Source of the DNA: Caldalkalibacillus thermarum
GTDB lineage: Bacteria > Bacillota > Bacilli > Caldalkalibacillales > Caldalkalibacillaceae
Assembly (NCBI RefSeq): GCF_014644735.1
Contig: NZ_BMKZ01000011.1
Location: forward strand, 1-64,000
DNA: 64,000 nucleotides
Direction of reading: 5' to 3'
The position numbers and the translations under genes are program-made. Shown here piece by piece: positions 35,006 to 43,280 of this stretch. The notes below the pieces were generated by a model, which saw only the letters and a program-made list of their open reading frames with translations, searched no databases and had not been told where the DNA came from. Numbering within the stretch: position 1 is the stretch's first letter; each line of letters opens with the position of its first letter.

Positions 35006-36943
35006 TTAAAAAAGGTCTGCCGAGAACAGGTCCACCACCTGTCCAATATCCTTCACCTTGTAGCCGCCCAATTGCTCGATTTGGATCTTAAACGCCTCAG
35101 AAACCATGACTGCCAATAACAACTGTCCTCCTTCACTCTCGTAAAACTCACGGGACATGAGCAAGTCATAAGACTCATCAGCCACTGGAACAAAATCCAA
35201 GTCTAGTGCTTTTGCGGCTGAATAAATACCCAATCCCACATCCGCTGTTCCTTCCTTGACCGCAGCAGCCACATTGAGATGGGAATACACCTCTCGCTCG
35301 TAACCGCGAATGTCATTAACAGAAAGATCGTTTTGTGCCAGCAGAGAATCAAACAAAATCCTGGTCCCTGCTCCCCTCTGTCTGTTAACATAAATCAAAT
35401 TCTTATCGACAATATCTTGCACAGAAGAAATCTGATGAGGATTGCCTTTTGGGACGATCCACCCTTGTTCTCGCTGTAAAAACCGAACCAGCACCACGTC
35501 CTCATCCTTCAAGTAGCGTTGAACGAAGGGAATATTGTACACGCCGCTTTCTTCATCCAAAAGATGAATGCCGGCTACATGGGCCTCCCCTTTCTTGATG
35601 GCCATCAGCCCGGCCATGCTGCCAGTATGGGAGGAAATAATTTGCCTATCTTGGTCCCGCTCTTTGATCAGAGAAGATAAGAGGTCAATAGATAAGTCAT
35701 GGCTTCCGCTGAACAAAATGGATTTACGAATGGTTTCCAGGGGTTTATACAACTCTACGGTTACTTTCTCCCCTTGCTCATAGCCCAAACTTTCAGGCGG
35801 GACAATGAGCAAACCGTCCGCTTTGACCAGAGACATGGTGACGCCCGCAGCCCGTGTCAGGGGATTGGCAACATATTTGCCATTGACATAACCGATATTC
35901 AGACGGACAAAATCTTCCGACCCCATTGTAGAGACTAATCGTCTGCCCAACGTCACTTCCAGCTTCGGTCTCTTTGGGACCGACACCCCTAAATAGTGGC
36001 AGATAAGAGGTTGTACAAACCATTCCAGGGTGAGGTAAGCAGACACCGGATAACCAGGCAGGCCGATGACAGGGGTATCCTCCACTTTGCCAAGTACTAC
36101 CGGTTTGCCGGGACGGGTCGCCACACCGTGCGTAAACACTTCACCAAGCTCAGCAATAAGGTGGACGGTATAATCTTCAGACCCTGCCGATGATCCAGCA
36201 TTAAGGAGCACGATGTCAGACGTCCGGACACAGTCCAGAATGGCCGCTCGAATCTCTTCGGTATCATCTTTGACGATCCCGTAATAACGGGGAGAGCCTC
36301 CCCACTGTTCAATATAACCGGCAAACACCGTTCCATTAAATTCGATAATTTGGCCGGGGGTGACATCAATAGTAGGCTGAACCAGTTCACTTCCGGTGGG
36401 AATAATGGAAACAACCGGTTTTTTAACCACGGGAACAGACAAAATACCTCCGGCCAAAAGGGCCCCTTGGTCAACAGGACGAATCACATGTCCCTGAGGC
36501 AGCAACATCTCGCCACTGACAACATCCTCCCCAACAGGGCGAATATGTTGCCAGGGAGTGGCCGGTTCAATAATTTGCACTTTGCCCTCGCCCAGCTCCT
36601 GAACATGCTCGATCATAATCACCGCATTGTAGCCTGCCGGAATGGGATCACCGGTGTCCACATACTCAAATGTTTCCCCTTCCACCAGCTGCTTCGGCCG
36701 CTGCTCATGGGCACCATAGGTGTCTTCCGCCCTGACTGCAATGCCATCCATGGCCGAAGCATGATAATGGGGCATGGACAAACAGGCATAAATCGGTTCA
36801 GCTGTCACCCTGCCCAAGGCTTTGACGGTTGGGACCCATTCCACTTCTCTCGGCGTCCGAAAGTGAGAAAGCAACTGCTTTAATGCCTGTTGCCGGGGTA
36901 CATCTTCCAAATAAATGGTCCGTTCTATTTTTTTTCTGGTCAT
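35006..36943 (-). CDS. MoeA fused to a periplasmic-binding-protein-like domain
   Basis: The first ~400 residues are MoeA-like: MPHYHASAMDGIAVRAEDT, VVSGEMLLPQGH, LNAGSSAGSEDYTVH (the MPT site, with a Ser-rich variant of GGxSxGDxD) and GLPGYPVSAYLTLEW. The last ~220 residues form an oxyanion-binding-like domain with NRQRGAGTRILFDSLL, as in ModA/TupA- or LysR-type effector domains. Such MoeA fusions occur in archaea and some Firmicutes with tungsten enzymes. The start is the ATG at 36943 after AAGGAGGGG. Confidence 0.87.
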   Translation of the reverse strand: MTRKKIERTIYLEDVPRQQALKQLLSHFRTPREVEWVPTVKALGRVTAEPIYACLSMPHYHASAMDGIAVRAEDTYGAHEQRPKQLVEGETFEYVDTGDPIPAGYNAVIMIEHVQELGEGKVQIIEPATPWQHIRPVGEDVVSGEMLLPQGHVIRPVDQGALLAGGILSVPVVKKPVVSIIPTGSELVQPTIDVTPGQIIEFNGTVFAGYIEQWGGSPRYYGIVKDDTEEIRAAILDCVRTSDIVLLNAGSSAGSEDYTVHLIAELGEVFTHGVATRPGKPVVLGKVEDTPVIGLPGYPVSAYLTLEWFVQPLICHYLGVSVPKRPKLEVTLGRRLVSTMGSEDFVRLNIGYVNGKYVANPLTRAAGVTMSLVKADGLLIVPPESLGYEQGEKVTVELYKPLETIRKSILFSGSHDLSIDLLSSLIKERDQDRQIISSHTGSMAGLMAIKKGEAHVAGIHLLDEESGVYNIPFVQRYLKDEDVVLVRFLQREQGWIVPKGNPHQISSVQDIVDKNLIYVNRQRGAGTRILFDSLLAQNDLSVNDIRGYEREVYSHLNVAAAVKEGTADVGLGIYSAAKALDLDFVPVADESYDLLMSREFYESEGGQLLLAVMVSEAFKIQIEQLGGYKVKDIGQVVDLFSADLF

Positions 36944-36991
36944 GGTTTCCCCTCCTTGCCAGCAAATCACCCGATTGTTAGCCTCAGCTGT

Positions 36992-38224
36992 TTAACGCAG
37001 CATAATAACCGGAACACGCTCTCCCTGCCGCACCCCTTCTTTTCCTGAAGCAATCTCTACCAAGCCATCACTGGCCACAAGCGTGGAGATAAGTCCCGAT
37101 TTGCCCAGTATGGGTTCTGCCCACCATTCTCCTTCTTTTTTGACCAGACGCACGCGGATGTAATCGGCCCGTCCGGGGCTGGAAGCGATATTTTGAGTGA
37201 TGCGTGCCTCAATCCTGCGCGGTAAGCTCCGTTCTGCTTCACCCTGTAATCTTCTCATCACCGTCTGACCGAAGAGCAGAAAAATCAGCATAGCTGAAGC
37301 CGGTTGTCCTGGGAGGCCCAACACAGGCTTCTTGCCAGCCATGCTAAAAATGGTAGGTTTTCCCGGTTTGATGGAAACCCCATGGACTAAAACCCCGGGA
37401 TCACCCAGAGATTGGATCACTGCTGTCATGTAATCTTTTGCACCTATGGAGCTTCCGCCAGACATGACTAAAAAGTCAACTTGCTCATACAAACGGTGGA
37501 CGGTCTGTTTTAATTGCTCCTCATCGTCTGGAACAATACCTCCAAACATCACTTCACCGCCCCATTCCTCAATAAGGGCAGAAATGGTCAGCTGGTTAAT
37601 ATCCCTGACTTGTCCCACTTTCAATTCCTGAGTCTGGTAAGAGACAATTTCATCCCCTGAGGAAAAGTAACCTACCCTTACCGGCCGGTAGACCGTCACT
37701 TCCGTAATGCCAAGGGAAGCCAAGACCCCTAGCTCCTGGGCTCGCAGACGGGTTCCTTTGGCTAATAATTGAGCTCCTTTCTGTACATCTTCTCCCTTTT
37801 GGATCACGTTCTCCTGGGGAGCAACTTGCCGGTATGTATTTAATAATCCATCCAGGTTTTCACAGTATTCCATCATGATGACACTATCGCTGCCCGGGGG
37901 AAGCATTCCGCCTGTGGGAATGGCCATGGCCTGCCCTTTTTCCAGCACCTGGGTTACCTCTTCCCCCATTTCAATCTCCCCAACCACTTCTAGAAACTGG
38001 GGATTAGATTCACTGGAACCATATGTATCCTGAGCTTTGACTGCATAGCCATCCACCGTTGCACGGTCAAAACCAGGCACATCTTCCGGAGCGATAATAT
38101 CCTCAGCCAAAACAAACCCTCTTGCTTGGTGAAGGGGAAGGGTAACCGTCGCCCCGTGAGGTGTGACGTTTTGGTTTATAATTGAAAATGTTTCTTCGAC
38201 TGATTTTACATTGTAAAATTGCAC
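36992..38224 (-). CDS. moeA: Molybdopterin molybdenumtransferase MoeA (copy 2)
   Basis: A second stand-alone MoeA of about 411 residues. Motifs are FDRATVDGYAVKAQDT, IPTGGMLPPGSDSVIMMEYC, VMSGGSSIGAKDYMT (MPT-binding loop) and GLPGQPASAMLIF. The start is the GTG at 38224 with AGGAGGGG upstream; the long in-frame stretch before it is not coding. It overlaps no neighbour and is followed by the MoeA-PBP fusion on the same strand. Its location beside aor and a second moaD suggests a role in the tungsten branch. Confidence 0.92.
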   Translation of the reverse strand: MQFYNVKSVEETFSIINQNVTPHGATVTLPLHQARGFVLAEDIIAPEDVPGFDRATVDGYAVKAQDTYGSSESNPQFLEVVGEIEMGEEVTQVLEKGQAMAIPTGGMLPPGSDSVIMMEYCENLDGLLNTYRQVAPQENVIQKGEDVQKGAQLLAKGTRLRAQELGVLASLGITEVTVYRPVRVGYFSSGDEIVSYQTQELKVGQVRDINQLTISALIEEWGGEVMFGGIVPDDEEQLKQTVHRLYEQVDFLVMSGGSSIGAKDYMTAVIQSLGDPGVLVHGVSIKPGKPTIFSMAGKKPVLGLPGQPASAMLIFLLFGQTVMRRLQGEAERSLPRRIEARITQNIASSPGRADYIRVRLVKKEGEWWAEPILGKSGLISTLVASDGLVEIASGKEGVRQGERVPVIMLR

Positions 38225-38342
38225 GATGATCCCCTCCTGCTTTTTACTTCGCCAGTAAAAGAACAAATTCCTTCTTGCCTTCTTCAGCTTGTTCATCAAT
38301 AATAAGCAAAAAGAGCATCCTTCCAGACAGGAGGTAAAGGAA

Positions 38343-38618
38343 GTGCAGATTAAAGTGTTTGCCAATTTTAGGGAGATTTGTGGAGGAAAAATTGTCACAT
38401 TAGACCTTACCCCGCCTCAAACCGTAGCATCGGTGCTCGACGCCTTAATAGCCCAGTATCCCCCCATGAAAGAAGAGCTCTTCACCGAACAAAAAACGCT
38501 TAAACCTTTGGTCCATGTCTTTGTCAACGGACAAAACATTATCCATCTTGATGGGCTGCAAACCAAAGTGGAGAGCAAGGATGAAATTGCCCTTTTTCCC
38601 CCTGTTGCCGGAGGATAA
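38343..38618 (+). CDS. moaD: MoaD-family sulfur carrier (copy 2)
   Basis: About 91 residues with a ubiquitin-fold pattern, VFANFREICGG near the start, and the ending PPVAGG. It is about 12 residues longer than the first MoaD and has an insertion before VFVNGQNI. The start is the GTG at 38343, 8 nt after AGGAGG. Its sequence is clearly different from the copy at 29638. It is encoded head-on to aor, with a small Gly-Gly-ending protein gene 19 nt downstream. Confidence 0.92.
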   Translation: MQIKVFANFREICGGKIVTLDLTPPQTVASVLDALIAQYPPMKEELFTEQKTLKPLVHVFVNGQNIIHLDGLQTKVESKDEIALFPPVAGG

Positions 38619-38637
38619 ATGGGGAGGCAGCAGGCGA

Positions 38638-38916
38638 ATGTACACCGAACAGTTGGAGATCAGGGGAGTTAACTTAAAAGACATTTTCTGTTATTTGCAT
38701 CAATTGGGCGGCCGCCCCTGTCCCCACAGCAGCTCTTCAGCCGTCACGGTTTTTGATCATCCCGACTGGCACTGCCATGTGGAGCAGAAGGAGCCTTTCA
38801 TTTTCATGCACTCACCGATACCCAAAGTCCACGTACAGTTTTTTGCCCTGGATAAAGATCACCTGGAACATGTTGTCAAATTGTTCAGATTGAAAACATT
38901 CCGTGCCGGAGGCTAG
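38638..38916 (+). CDS. Small protein ending in Gly-Gly, linked to MoaD copy 2
   Basis: The 92-residue protein is rich in His, Phe and Cys, contains a GRPCPHSSSSAV segment and DHPDWHCHVEQ, and ends FRAGG. The GGGGAGG ribosome-binding site lies about 10 nt upstream. I do not recognise it with certainty. It may correspond to the C-terminal domain of MoaD-related proteins of the Thermus kind, here as a separate polypeptide. The C-terminal Gly-Gly hints at a second sulfur- or conjugation-type tail. Its position between moaD and aor suggests a role in that cofactor system. Confidence 0.6.
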   Translation: MYTEQLEIRGVNLKDIFCYLHQLGGRPCPHSSSSAVTVFDHPDWHCHVEQKEPFIFMHSPIPKVHVQFFALDKDHLEHVVKLFRLKTFRAGG

Positions 38917-38987
38917 GATTTGGATGCCACAATCTGTTGCCAGTTGGGTGAGGAAAAATGCCGAAATCGTTGTAATGAATAAATGGG

Positions 38988-39025
38988 GTCAAGGCCCTCT
39001 ACCGTCAGGGGTAGAGGGCCTTGAC
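38988..39025. terminator. Strong hairpin between convergent moaD-2 operon and aor
   Basis: GTCAAGGCCCTCTACC and GGTAGAGGGCCTTGAC form a perfect 16-bp stem with a 6-nt loop, 7 nt before the aor stop codon. T-rich sequence is only moderate on either side. It probably ends both convergent transcripts. Confidence 0.7.
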
Positions 39026-39032
39026 CTGCGGA

Positions 39033-40853
39033 TTAGGCCCCTACTGCTTCGTTGATCCCCAACTCCTGCAGTTTTGCTTTGGTCACCACGCCTTTCTCCC
39101 AGCCTCTCACCTGATAATACTCATTCAGCATGACATCCAAATGGCTGACAGAGCCTTTGGAGTTTCCTCCCGCCGGTTCTTGCAGGAACCGTTTGGGCAA
39201 GAGATCATCCTCATAGCCAAAGCCGGCCAGGTTGTTAAAGTAACGTTCCAGATTGTAGATCCTCTCCCCGATTTTCATAATATCTTCGCCTGTCAGGTCA
39301 ATGCCCACAACAGCGGTATATTGCTTGGCGTATAAATCAGCATTTTCGGAGAAGGACGAGAACTTGCACAGATCGAGGGAGTCGGAAAAAGCATGCAGAT
39401 CCTGGAAGATTTTTAACAGCTCACCCTTGCCTTCTGGCTTCAAGCGGTCTGTTGGCTCGGGAATACCGACAATTTCGCTGGCCACTGTGTATCCCCGCAA
39501 GTGACAGGCACCGCGGTTGCTGGTTGCATAACCCAGACCAATGCCCTGGATGCCGCGGGGATCATATGCTGGAATAGCTTGATTTTTAACCACCATAGCA
39601 ATGTCCGGATCTCCAAAGTGCTTGGCAGCTCGTGCTGTACCATTGGCTAGGATATCACCAAAACCTTCCCGGCGGGCAATTTTTTCGGTCAGGGCGATCA
39701 TGGTATCCACGTCTCCCCATGGAATGGGTTCCTGATGTAAACCTTTTTCATAAGCTTCCATGGCCATGGAGAGGGTGTTGCCCAATTCAATTGTATCCAT
39801 GCCATACTCATTACAGAGGTCGATCAAATACGCAACCGCTTCTTTGTTGGATGTTCCGCAGTTTGGACCCAAAGCCCAAGCTGACTCGTATTCAAAACTT
39901 TCCACTCTGGTCTTATACGGCCCTTCTTTCACTTCCACTTCAATTTTACAAGCTACAGGACAGGCATGACAGGTGGGGTCACTGACTAAGAGCTCATTGC
40001 GCACCGTTTCACCGCTGATCTCATCCGCTGTGGGAAAATAGGTTTCCTGTGAGTTTTTAGACGGCAAAGCACCCACCTCGTTGATAATATTCATCAACAC
40101 GTTGGTACCATAGACAGACAAACCGCCCTTTTTGGGTGCTGTGAGTGCCCCTTCCATGAGGGCCTTCAATCCTGCCTTGATTGCTTCAGGATACTCATCA
40201 GGCCGTGCCGGTTCCGGCATGTTTCCTTTCTGGGAGGCCCTGATGACAATGGCTTTTAAATTTTTCGAACCAGCCACCGCTCCCGTGCCTCCCCGTCCGG
40301 CCGCACGGTCATCTTCGTTTATGAAGCCGGCAAACAACACCTGATTTTCTCCTGCCGGGCCAATCGTCATCACCGAAACATCTTTGCCGTATTTATCACG
40401 CATATACTTGATTGTGGCCCGCGTACCCATTCCCCACAGATGGGAAGCATCTCTTAATTCCGCTTTGCCGTCTTCCACATACAGATAGACGGGTTTGTCG
40501 CTCTTTCCTGTAAAAATGAGGTTGTCAAACCCCGCCCATTTTAATCTGGCCGCTGTCCATCCTCCCATATGGGAGTCCGTTACTGTTCCTGTCAACGGTG
40601 AACGGGTAACTGTACACAAACGTCCGCTCATATTGATTCTGGTTCCTGTCAAGGGCCCTGTCATTACACAGAGCATGTTCTCTGGCGAAAGCGGGTCTAC
40701 CTTATAAATCTGGTGGTCAAACAGGTATTTCACCCCCAGCCCCCGGGCCCCTACATATTTGACCAGATCTTCTTCTTTCGGTGCTCTGTATTCTACAGTG
40801 CCCGAGGTTAAGTCCACCCACGCTTCTTTGTGACGGTAGCCTCCTAGCTTCAC
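39033..40853 (-). CDS. aor: Tungsten-type aldehyde:ferredoxin oxidoreductase
   Basis: The 606-residue enzyme oxidises aldehydes to acids with ferredoxin, using a tungsto-bispterin cofactor and one [4Fe-4S] cluster. The cluster ligands appear as CHACPVAC mid-protein and DLCKF near residue 480. GGTGAVAGSKNLKAIVI and the N-terminal YVGARGLGVKYL are diagnostic. The start is GTG at 40853 with GGGAGG 10 nt upstream. A ferredoxin or subunit gene is not adjacent. Its neighbours are MoaD copy 2, MoeA copy 2 and MoeB copy 2. Confidence 0.94.
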   Translation of the reverse strand: MKLGGYRHKEAWVDLTSGTVEYRAPKEEDLVKYVGARGLGVKYLFDHQIYKVDPLSPENMLCVMTGPLTGTRINMSGRLCTVTRSPLTGTVTDSHMGGWTAARLKWAGFDNLIFTGKSDKPVYLYVEDGKAELRDASHLWGMGTRATIKYMRDKYGKDVSVMTIGPAGENQVLFAGFINEDDRAAGRGGTGAVAGSKNLKAIVIRASQKGNMPEPARPDEYPEAIKAGLKALMEGALTAPKKGGLSVYGTNVLMNIINEVGALPSKNSQETYFPTADEISGETVRNELLVSDPTCHACPVACKIEVEVKEGPYKTRVESFEYESAWALGPNCGTSNKEAVAYLIDLCNEYGMDTIELGNTLSMAMEAYEKGLHQEPIPWGDVDTMIALTEKIARREGFGDILANGTARAAKHFGDPDIAMVVKNQAIPAYDPRGIQGIGLGYATSNRGACHLRGYTVASEIVGIPEPTDRLKPEGKGELLKIFQDLHAFSDSLDLCKFSSFSENADLYAKQYTAVVGIDLTGEDIMKIGERIYNLERYFNNLAGFGYEDDLLPKRFLQEPAGGNSKGSVSHLDVMLNEYYQVRGWEKGVVTKAKLQELGINEAVGA

Positions 40854-40937
40854 AGTTGATCAACCTCCCTTTTAAATAGTGATGAACTGGCCTAAAGCCT
40901 TTTGTCATTTATTTATATTCAACTATTTACATTCAAC

Positions 40938-40952
40938 ATGCAAGCGCTTAAA
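40938..40952. promoter_or_regulatory. Possible CcpA (cre) site upstream of aor
   Basis: ATGCAAGCGCTTAAA matches the catabolite-response consensus WTGNAANCGNWNNCW at all fixed positions but one. It lies about 85-100 bp upstream of the aor start. Single cre-like matches occur by chance, so this is tentative. Confidence 0.25.
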
Positions 40953-41068
40953 TCCTTTTTAATCGCAAATTTTTTTCTAAAATATTGGAGGAATAATTGG
41001 GATATGTTATGCTCAAATTACCATCTCTACGCTAATCAATCGGTCATTTTAGACCTTGCGGAGTGGAA

Positions 41069-42061
41069 ATGTACATGGTGATGAGCCATTCAGTGGAACA
41101 GGCATTGTTAAGGGATAAAAAAGTGGCTATTATTGGGGTTGGTGCGCTGGGATCAGTAACAGCCCAGCATTTGGTCAGACTGGGCGTGGGAAAGCTGCGC
41201 CTCATTGACCGGGACATCGTGGAAATGAGCAATCTTGGGCGGCAAGTACTGTTCACAGAAGACGATGCACTCAACCAATTGCCTAAAGCGGTTGCTGCCA
41301 AAAGCAGACTGCAGGCGATCAATTCGTCCGTTGACATCACCGCTTATGTTGAGGATGCAAATCCCCATACCATTGAAATGTTAGTTCAAGATTGTGATCT
41401 TATTATAGACGGTACAGACAATTTGCGCACGCGCTTTTTAATTAACGATGTGAGTGTTAAATTCAACATCCCCTGGATTTACGGCGGTGCTATTGCCTCC
41501 AGAGGTGTTGTGGGCTGCTTTATCCCTTCCCGTACCCCCTGCTTGCGCTGCCTGTTTCATGAACCTGATGAACTGCATGGCCAAACCTGTGATACGATAG
41601 GGGTATTGGGGCCCCTTGTGCATGTGGTTGGCTCGTGCCAGGCCCTTATCGCCTATCAGCTATTAACGGGGCACATTGAAGCCTGTCAACCCGTTTTAAA
41701 ACATATTGACCTTTGGCACCACGATGTGGATGAGCTGCCCCGCGTGTTCAATCCCCAATGCCCCTGTTGCCAGAATAAAGAATATCATTTTTTGGAACAG
41801 GTGGCTAAAGAGCCCGTTATTGCCCAGCTTTGTGGCCGGAACAGCATCCAGGTGACCCCCCAACAACCTGTGCACGTGCCGTTTGAGACGTGGATCAATA
41901 GGTGGAAACAGCTTGGCGAGGTTAAACAAACGCCATTTTATGTACAGCTCTATTACCATGGGTACCGCATCGTCATCTTTAAAGATGGGCGGTTGCTGCT
42001 GGAAGGTTTATCAGATCCAGAACAAGCCAAACAATTATACACCAAGCTGATCGGCACTTAA
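41069..42061 (+). CDS. ThiF/MoeB-family adenylyltransferase (copy 2)
   Basis: About 330 residues, paralogous to the copy at 28585. It shows GVGALGSVTAQHLVRLGVG, LGRQVLFTEDDA, DGTDNLRTRFLINDV, the zinc CxxC pairs (CLRC, CPCC) and the same C-terminal extension. It lacks the ~20-residue RYSRQ-type N-terminal segment of copy 1. The start is the ATG at 41069, with a GGAG site 5 nt upstream; later ATGs are alternatives. Being divergent from aor, it may activate MoaD copy 2. Confidence 0.87.
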   Translation: MYMVMSHSVEQALLRDKKVAIIGVGALGSVTAQHLVRLGVGKLRLIDRDIVEMSNLGRQVLFTEDDALNQLPKAVAAKSRLQAINSSVDITAYVEDANPHTIEMLVQDCDLIIDGTDNLRTRFLINDVSVKFNIPWIYGGAIASRGVVGCFIPSRTPCLRCLFHEPDELHGQTCDTIGVLGPLVHVVGSCQALIAYQLLTGHIEACQPVLKHIDLWHHDVDELPRVFNPQCPCCQNKEYHFLEQVAKEPVIAQLCGRNSIQVTPQQPVHVPFETWINRWKQLGEVKQTPFYVQLYYHGYRIVIFKDGRLLLEGLSDPEQAKQLYTKLIGT

Positions 42062-42136
42062 CTGAAAAGCAACAGGCAGCAACTAGGTGATACGGGTAGC
42101 ATAGAGGGCTAATTTGAGAGATAATCAACAATGTCA

Positions 42137-42169
42137 AGAGCCCCAGTCTTGAACTGAGGCTCTTTTTTT
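42137..42169 (+). terminator. Intrinsic terminator after MoeB copy 2
   Basis: AGAGCC(C)CAGT pairs with ACTG(A)GGCTCT around a 5-nt loop, followed by seven Ts on the plus strand. Confidence 0.85.
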
Positions 42170-42219
42170 ATATATTTATTACGTCTAAAAGTTTAACTGT
42201 CAACTGGCACCCGTTATTA

Positions 42220-42432
42220 TTAACTATATTGTTGCCCGCTCAACTGTTGCTGAGCCATACGAACCAGGCGCTTGGTCATTTCTCCACCAACTGAACCGTT
42301 AGCACGAGAAGTGGTTTCAGGTCCCAACTGTACACCAAACTCCTGGGCAATTTCGTATTTCATTTGATCAAGGGCTTGTTGTACACCAGGCACGAGAAGC
42401 TGATTAGTGTTCCTGCTTCTGTTTTGAGCCAT
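42220..42432 (-). CDS. Alpha/beta-type small acid-soluble spore protein
   Basis: The 70-residue protein coats spore DNA and is digested by the GPR protease at germination. It has the two family blocks: [11 protein letters not shown] with the GPR cleavage site, and [21 protein letters not shown]. The start is the ATG at 42432 ([11 protein letters not shown]), preceded by AAAGGAGG. It is expected to be transcribed in the forespore by sigma G. Confidence 0.95.
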   Translation of the reverse strand: MAQNRSRNTNQLLVPGVQQALDQMKYEIAQEFGVQLGPETTSRANGSVGGEMTKRLVRMAQQQLSGQQYS

Positions 42433-42537
42433 AGTCTTTTTCCTCCTTTTTAAAGGATAAATAGTGATGGGATTCTTACTTTGCACTGCAAGATAAGTTT
42501 CTATGCAGGGATCGACATGGTAATGATTCCTAACAAA

Positions 42538-42600
42538 AAACCGCACATTAAACGTTAAGCAGACCAAAAAGAAGGCTGCTTAGCGGTTAATGTACGGTTA
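42538..42600 (-). terminator. Terminator of the tRNA cluster
   Basis: A long imperfect hairpin (CCGTACATTAA... with TTAATGTGCGG, and a CTAAGCAG / CTGCTTA inner stem) lies 25 nt downstream of the tRNA-Cys CCA end on the minus strand. It is followed by a run of Ts there. Confidence 0.65.
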
Positions 42601-42624
42601 GATCATTTGAGATGAAGTTATGTA

Positions 42625-42698
<74 letters not shown>

Positions 42699-42708
42699 AT
42701 AATCAACA

Positions 42709-42783
42709 TGGCTGGGCTGGCTGGATTCGAACCAGCGCATCACGGGGCCAAAACCCGTTGCCTTACCACTTGGCTACAGCCCA
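42709..42783 (-). tRNA. tRNA-Gln (TTG)
   Basis: 75 nt with encoded CCA. The acceptor TGGGCTG pairs with CAGCCCA, the anticodon loop is TTTTGGC giving TTG, and the T-arm is regular. Only 10 nt separate it from tRNA-Cys. Confidence 0.95.
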
Positions 42784-42796
42784 GCATTGATAAACA

Positions 42797-42881
42797 TGGG
42801 GCGACTGATGGGATTCGAACCGCCGAACCCAGAGGGAGCAGATTTACAGTCTGCCGCGTTTGACCACTTCGCTCCCCCTCC
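42797..42881 (-). tRNA. Chimeric tRNA: tRNA-Tyr body with tRNA-His 3' end
   Basis: From the 5' end through the T-loop it is a normal tRNA-Tyr: acceptor 5' strand GGAGGGG, anticodon GTA, long variable arm and T-stem 5' strand GGCGG. After the T-loop TTCGAAT the sequence should be CCGCC, CCCCTCC and A-CCA. Instead it is CCCAT, CAGTCGC and C-CCA. These are the T-stem, acceptor and the characteristic discriminator C of tRNA-His. The T-stem keeps two Watson-Crick pairs plus at most a G-T wobble out of five, and the acceptor stem keeps two plus one wobble out of seven. The RNA is therefore probably inactive. Confidence 0.88.
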
Positions 42882-42912
42882 ACACATAAATGCCCAAACG
42901 TCCTTAAACGTT

Positions 42913-42949
42913 AAAAAAAGAGCAACACGAAAGTGTGCGTCTCTTTTTC
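42913..42949 (-). terminator. Intrinsic terminator after tRNA-fMet
   Basis: AGAGACGCACAC and GTGTTGCTCT form a stem around a TTTC loop, followed by seven Ts on the minus strand. It lies between tRNA-fMet and the chimeric tRNA, so the two groups may be separate transcripts. Confidence 0.7.
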
Positions 42950-42975
42950 CACAAGATAGCTATTTACACTTCATT

Positions 42976-43054
<79 letters not shown>

Positions 43055-43082
43055 TCAATATCATTGTCTTTTGCATTACTTT

Positions 43083-43111
43083 ATTATAGAACATAACAAA
43101 GTTAATGTCAA
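43083..43111 (-). promoter_or_regulatory. Consensus sigma-A promoter for tRNA-fMet
   Basis: On the minus strand TTGACA (43111-43106) and TATAAT (43088-43083) are separated by 17 bp, a perfect consensus, about 30 bp upstream of the tRNA. Confidence 0.85.
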
Positions 43112-43138
43112 GAGTCCAGGCTAATGATTTGTGGATGA

Positions 43139-43230
43139 TGGCGGAGAAGGAGGGATTTGAACCCTCGCGCGGCAGTTAGCCGCCTACTCCCTTAGCAGGG
43201 GAGCCCCTTCAGCCACTTGGGTACTTCTCC
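43139..43230 (-). tRNA. tRNA-Ser (GCT)
   Basis: 92 nt with encoded CCA and a long variable arm. The acceptor GGAGAAG pairs with CTTCTCC, the discriminator is G, and the anticodon is GCT, reading AGC/AGU. Confidence 0.95.
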
Positions 43231-43280
43231 GCATTGCGCCTGTATCATTTCCAACGCATTACTTATCCAACGCATTACTT

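Noticed and set aside
41153-41623. Open frames antisense to the second MoeB-like gene
   Set aside because: These are mirror frames of a conserved E1-like enzyme without ribosome-binding sites.
42838-42855. Intact tRNA-Tyr with ordinary 3' end
   Set aside because: The anticodon arm is intact, but the T-stem 3' strand and acceptor 3' strand do not pair with the 5' half.
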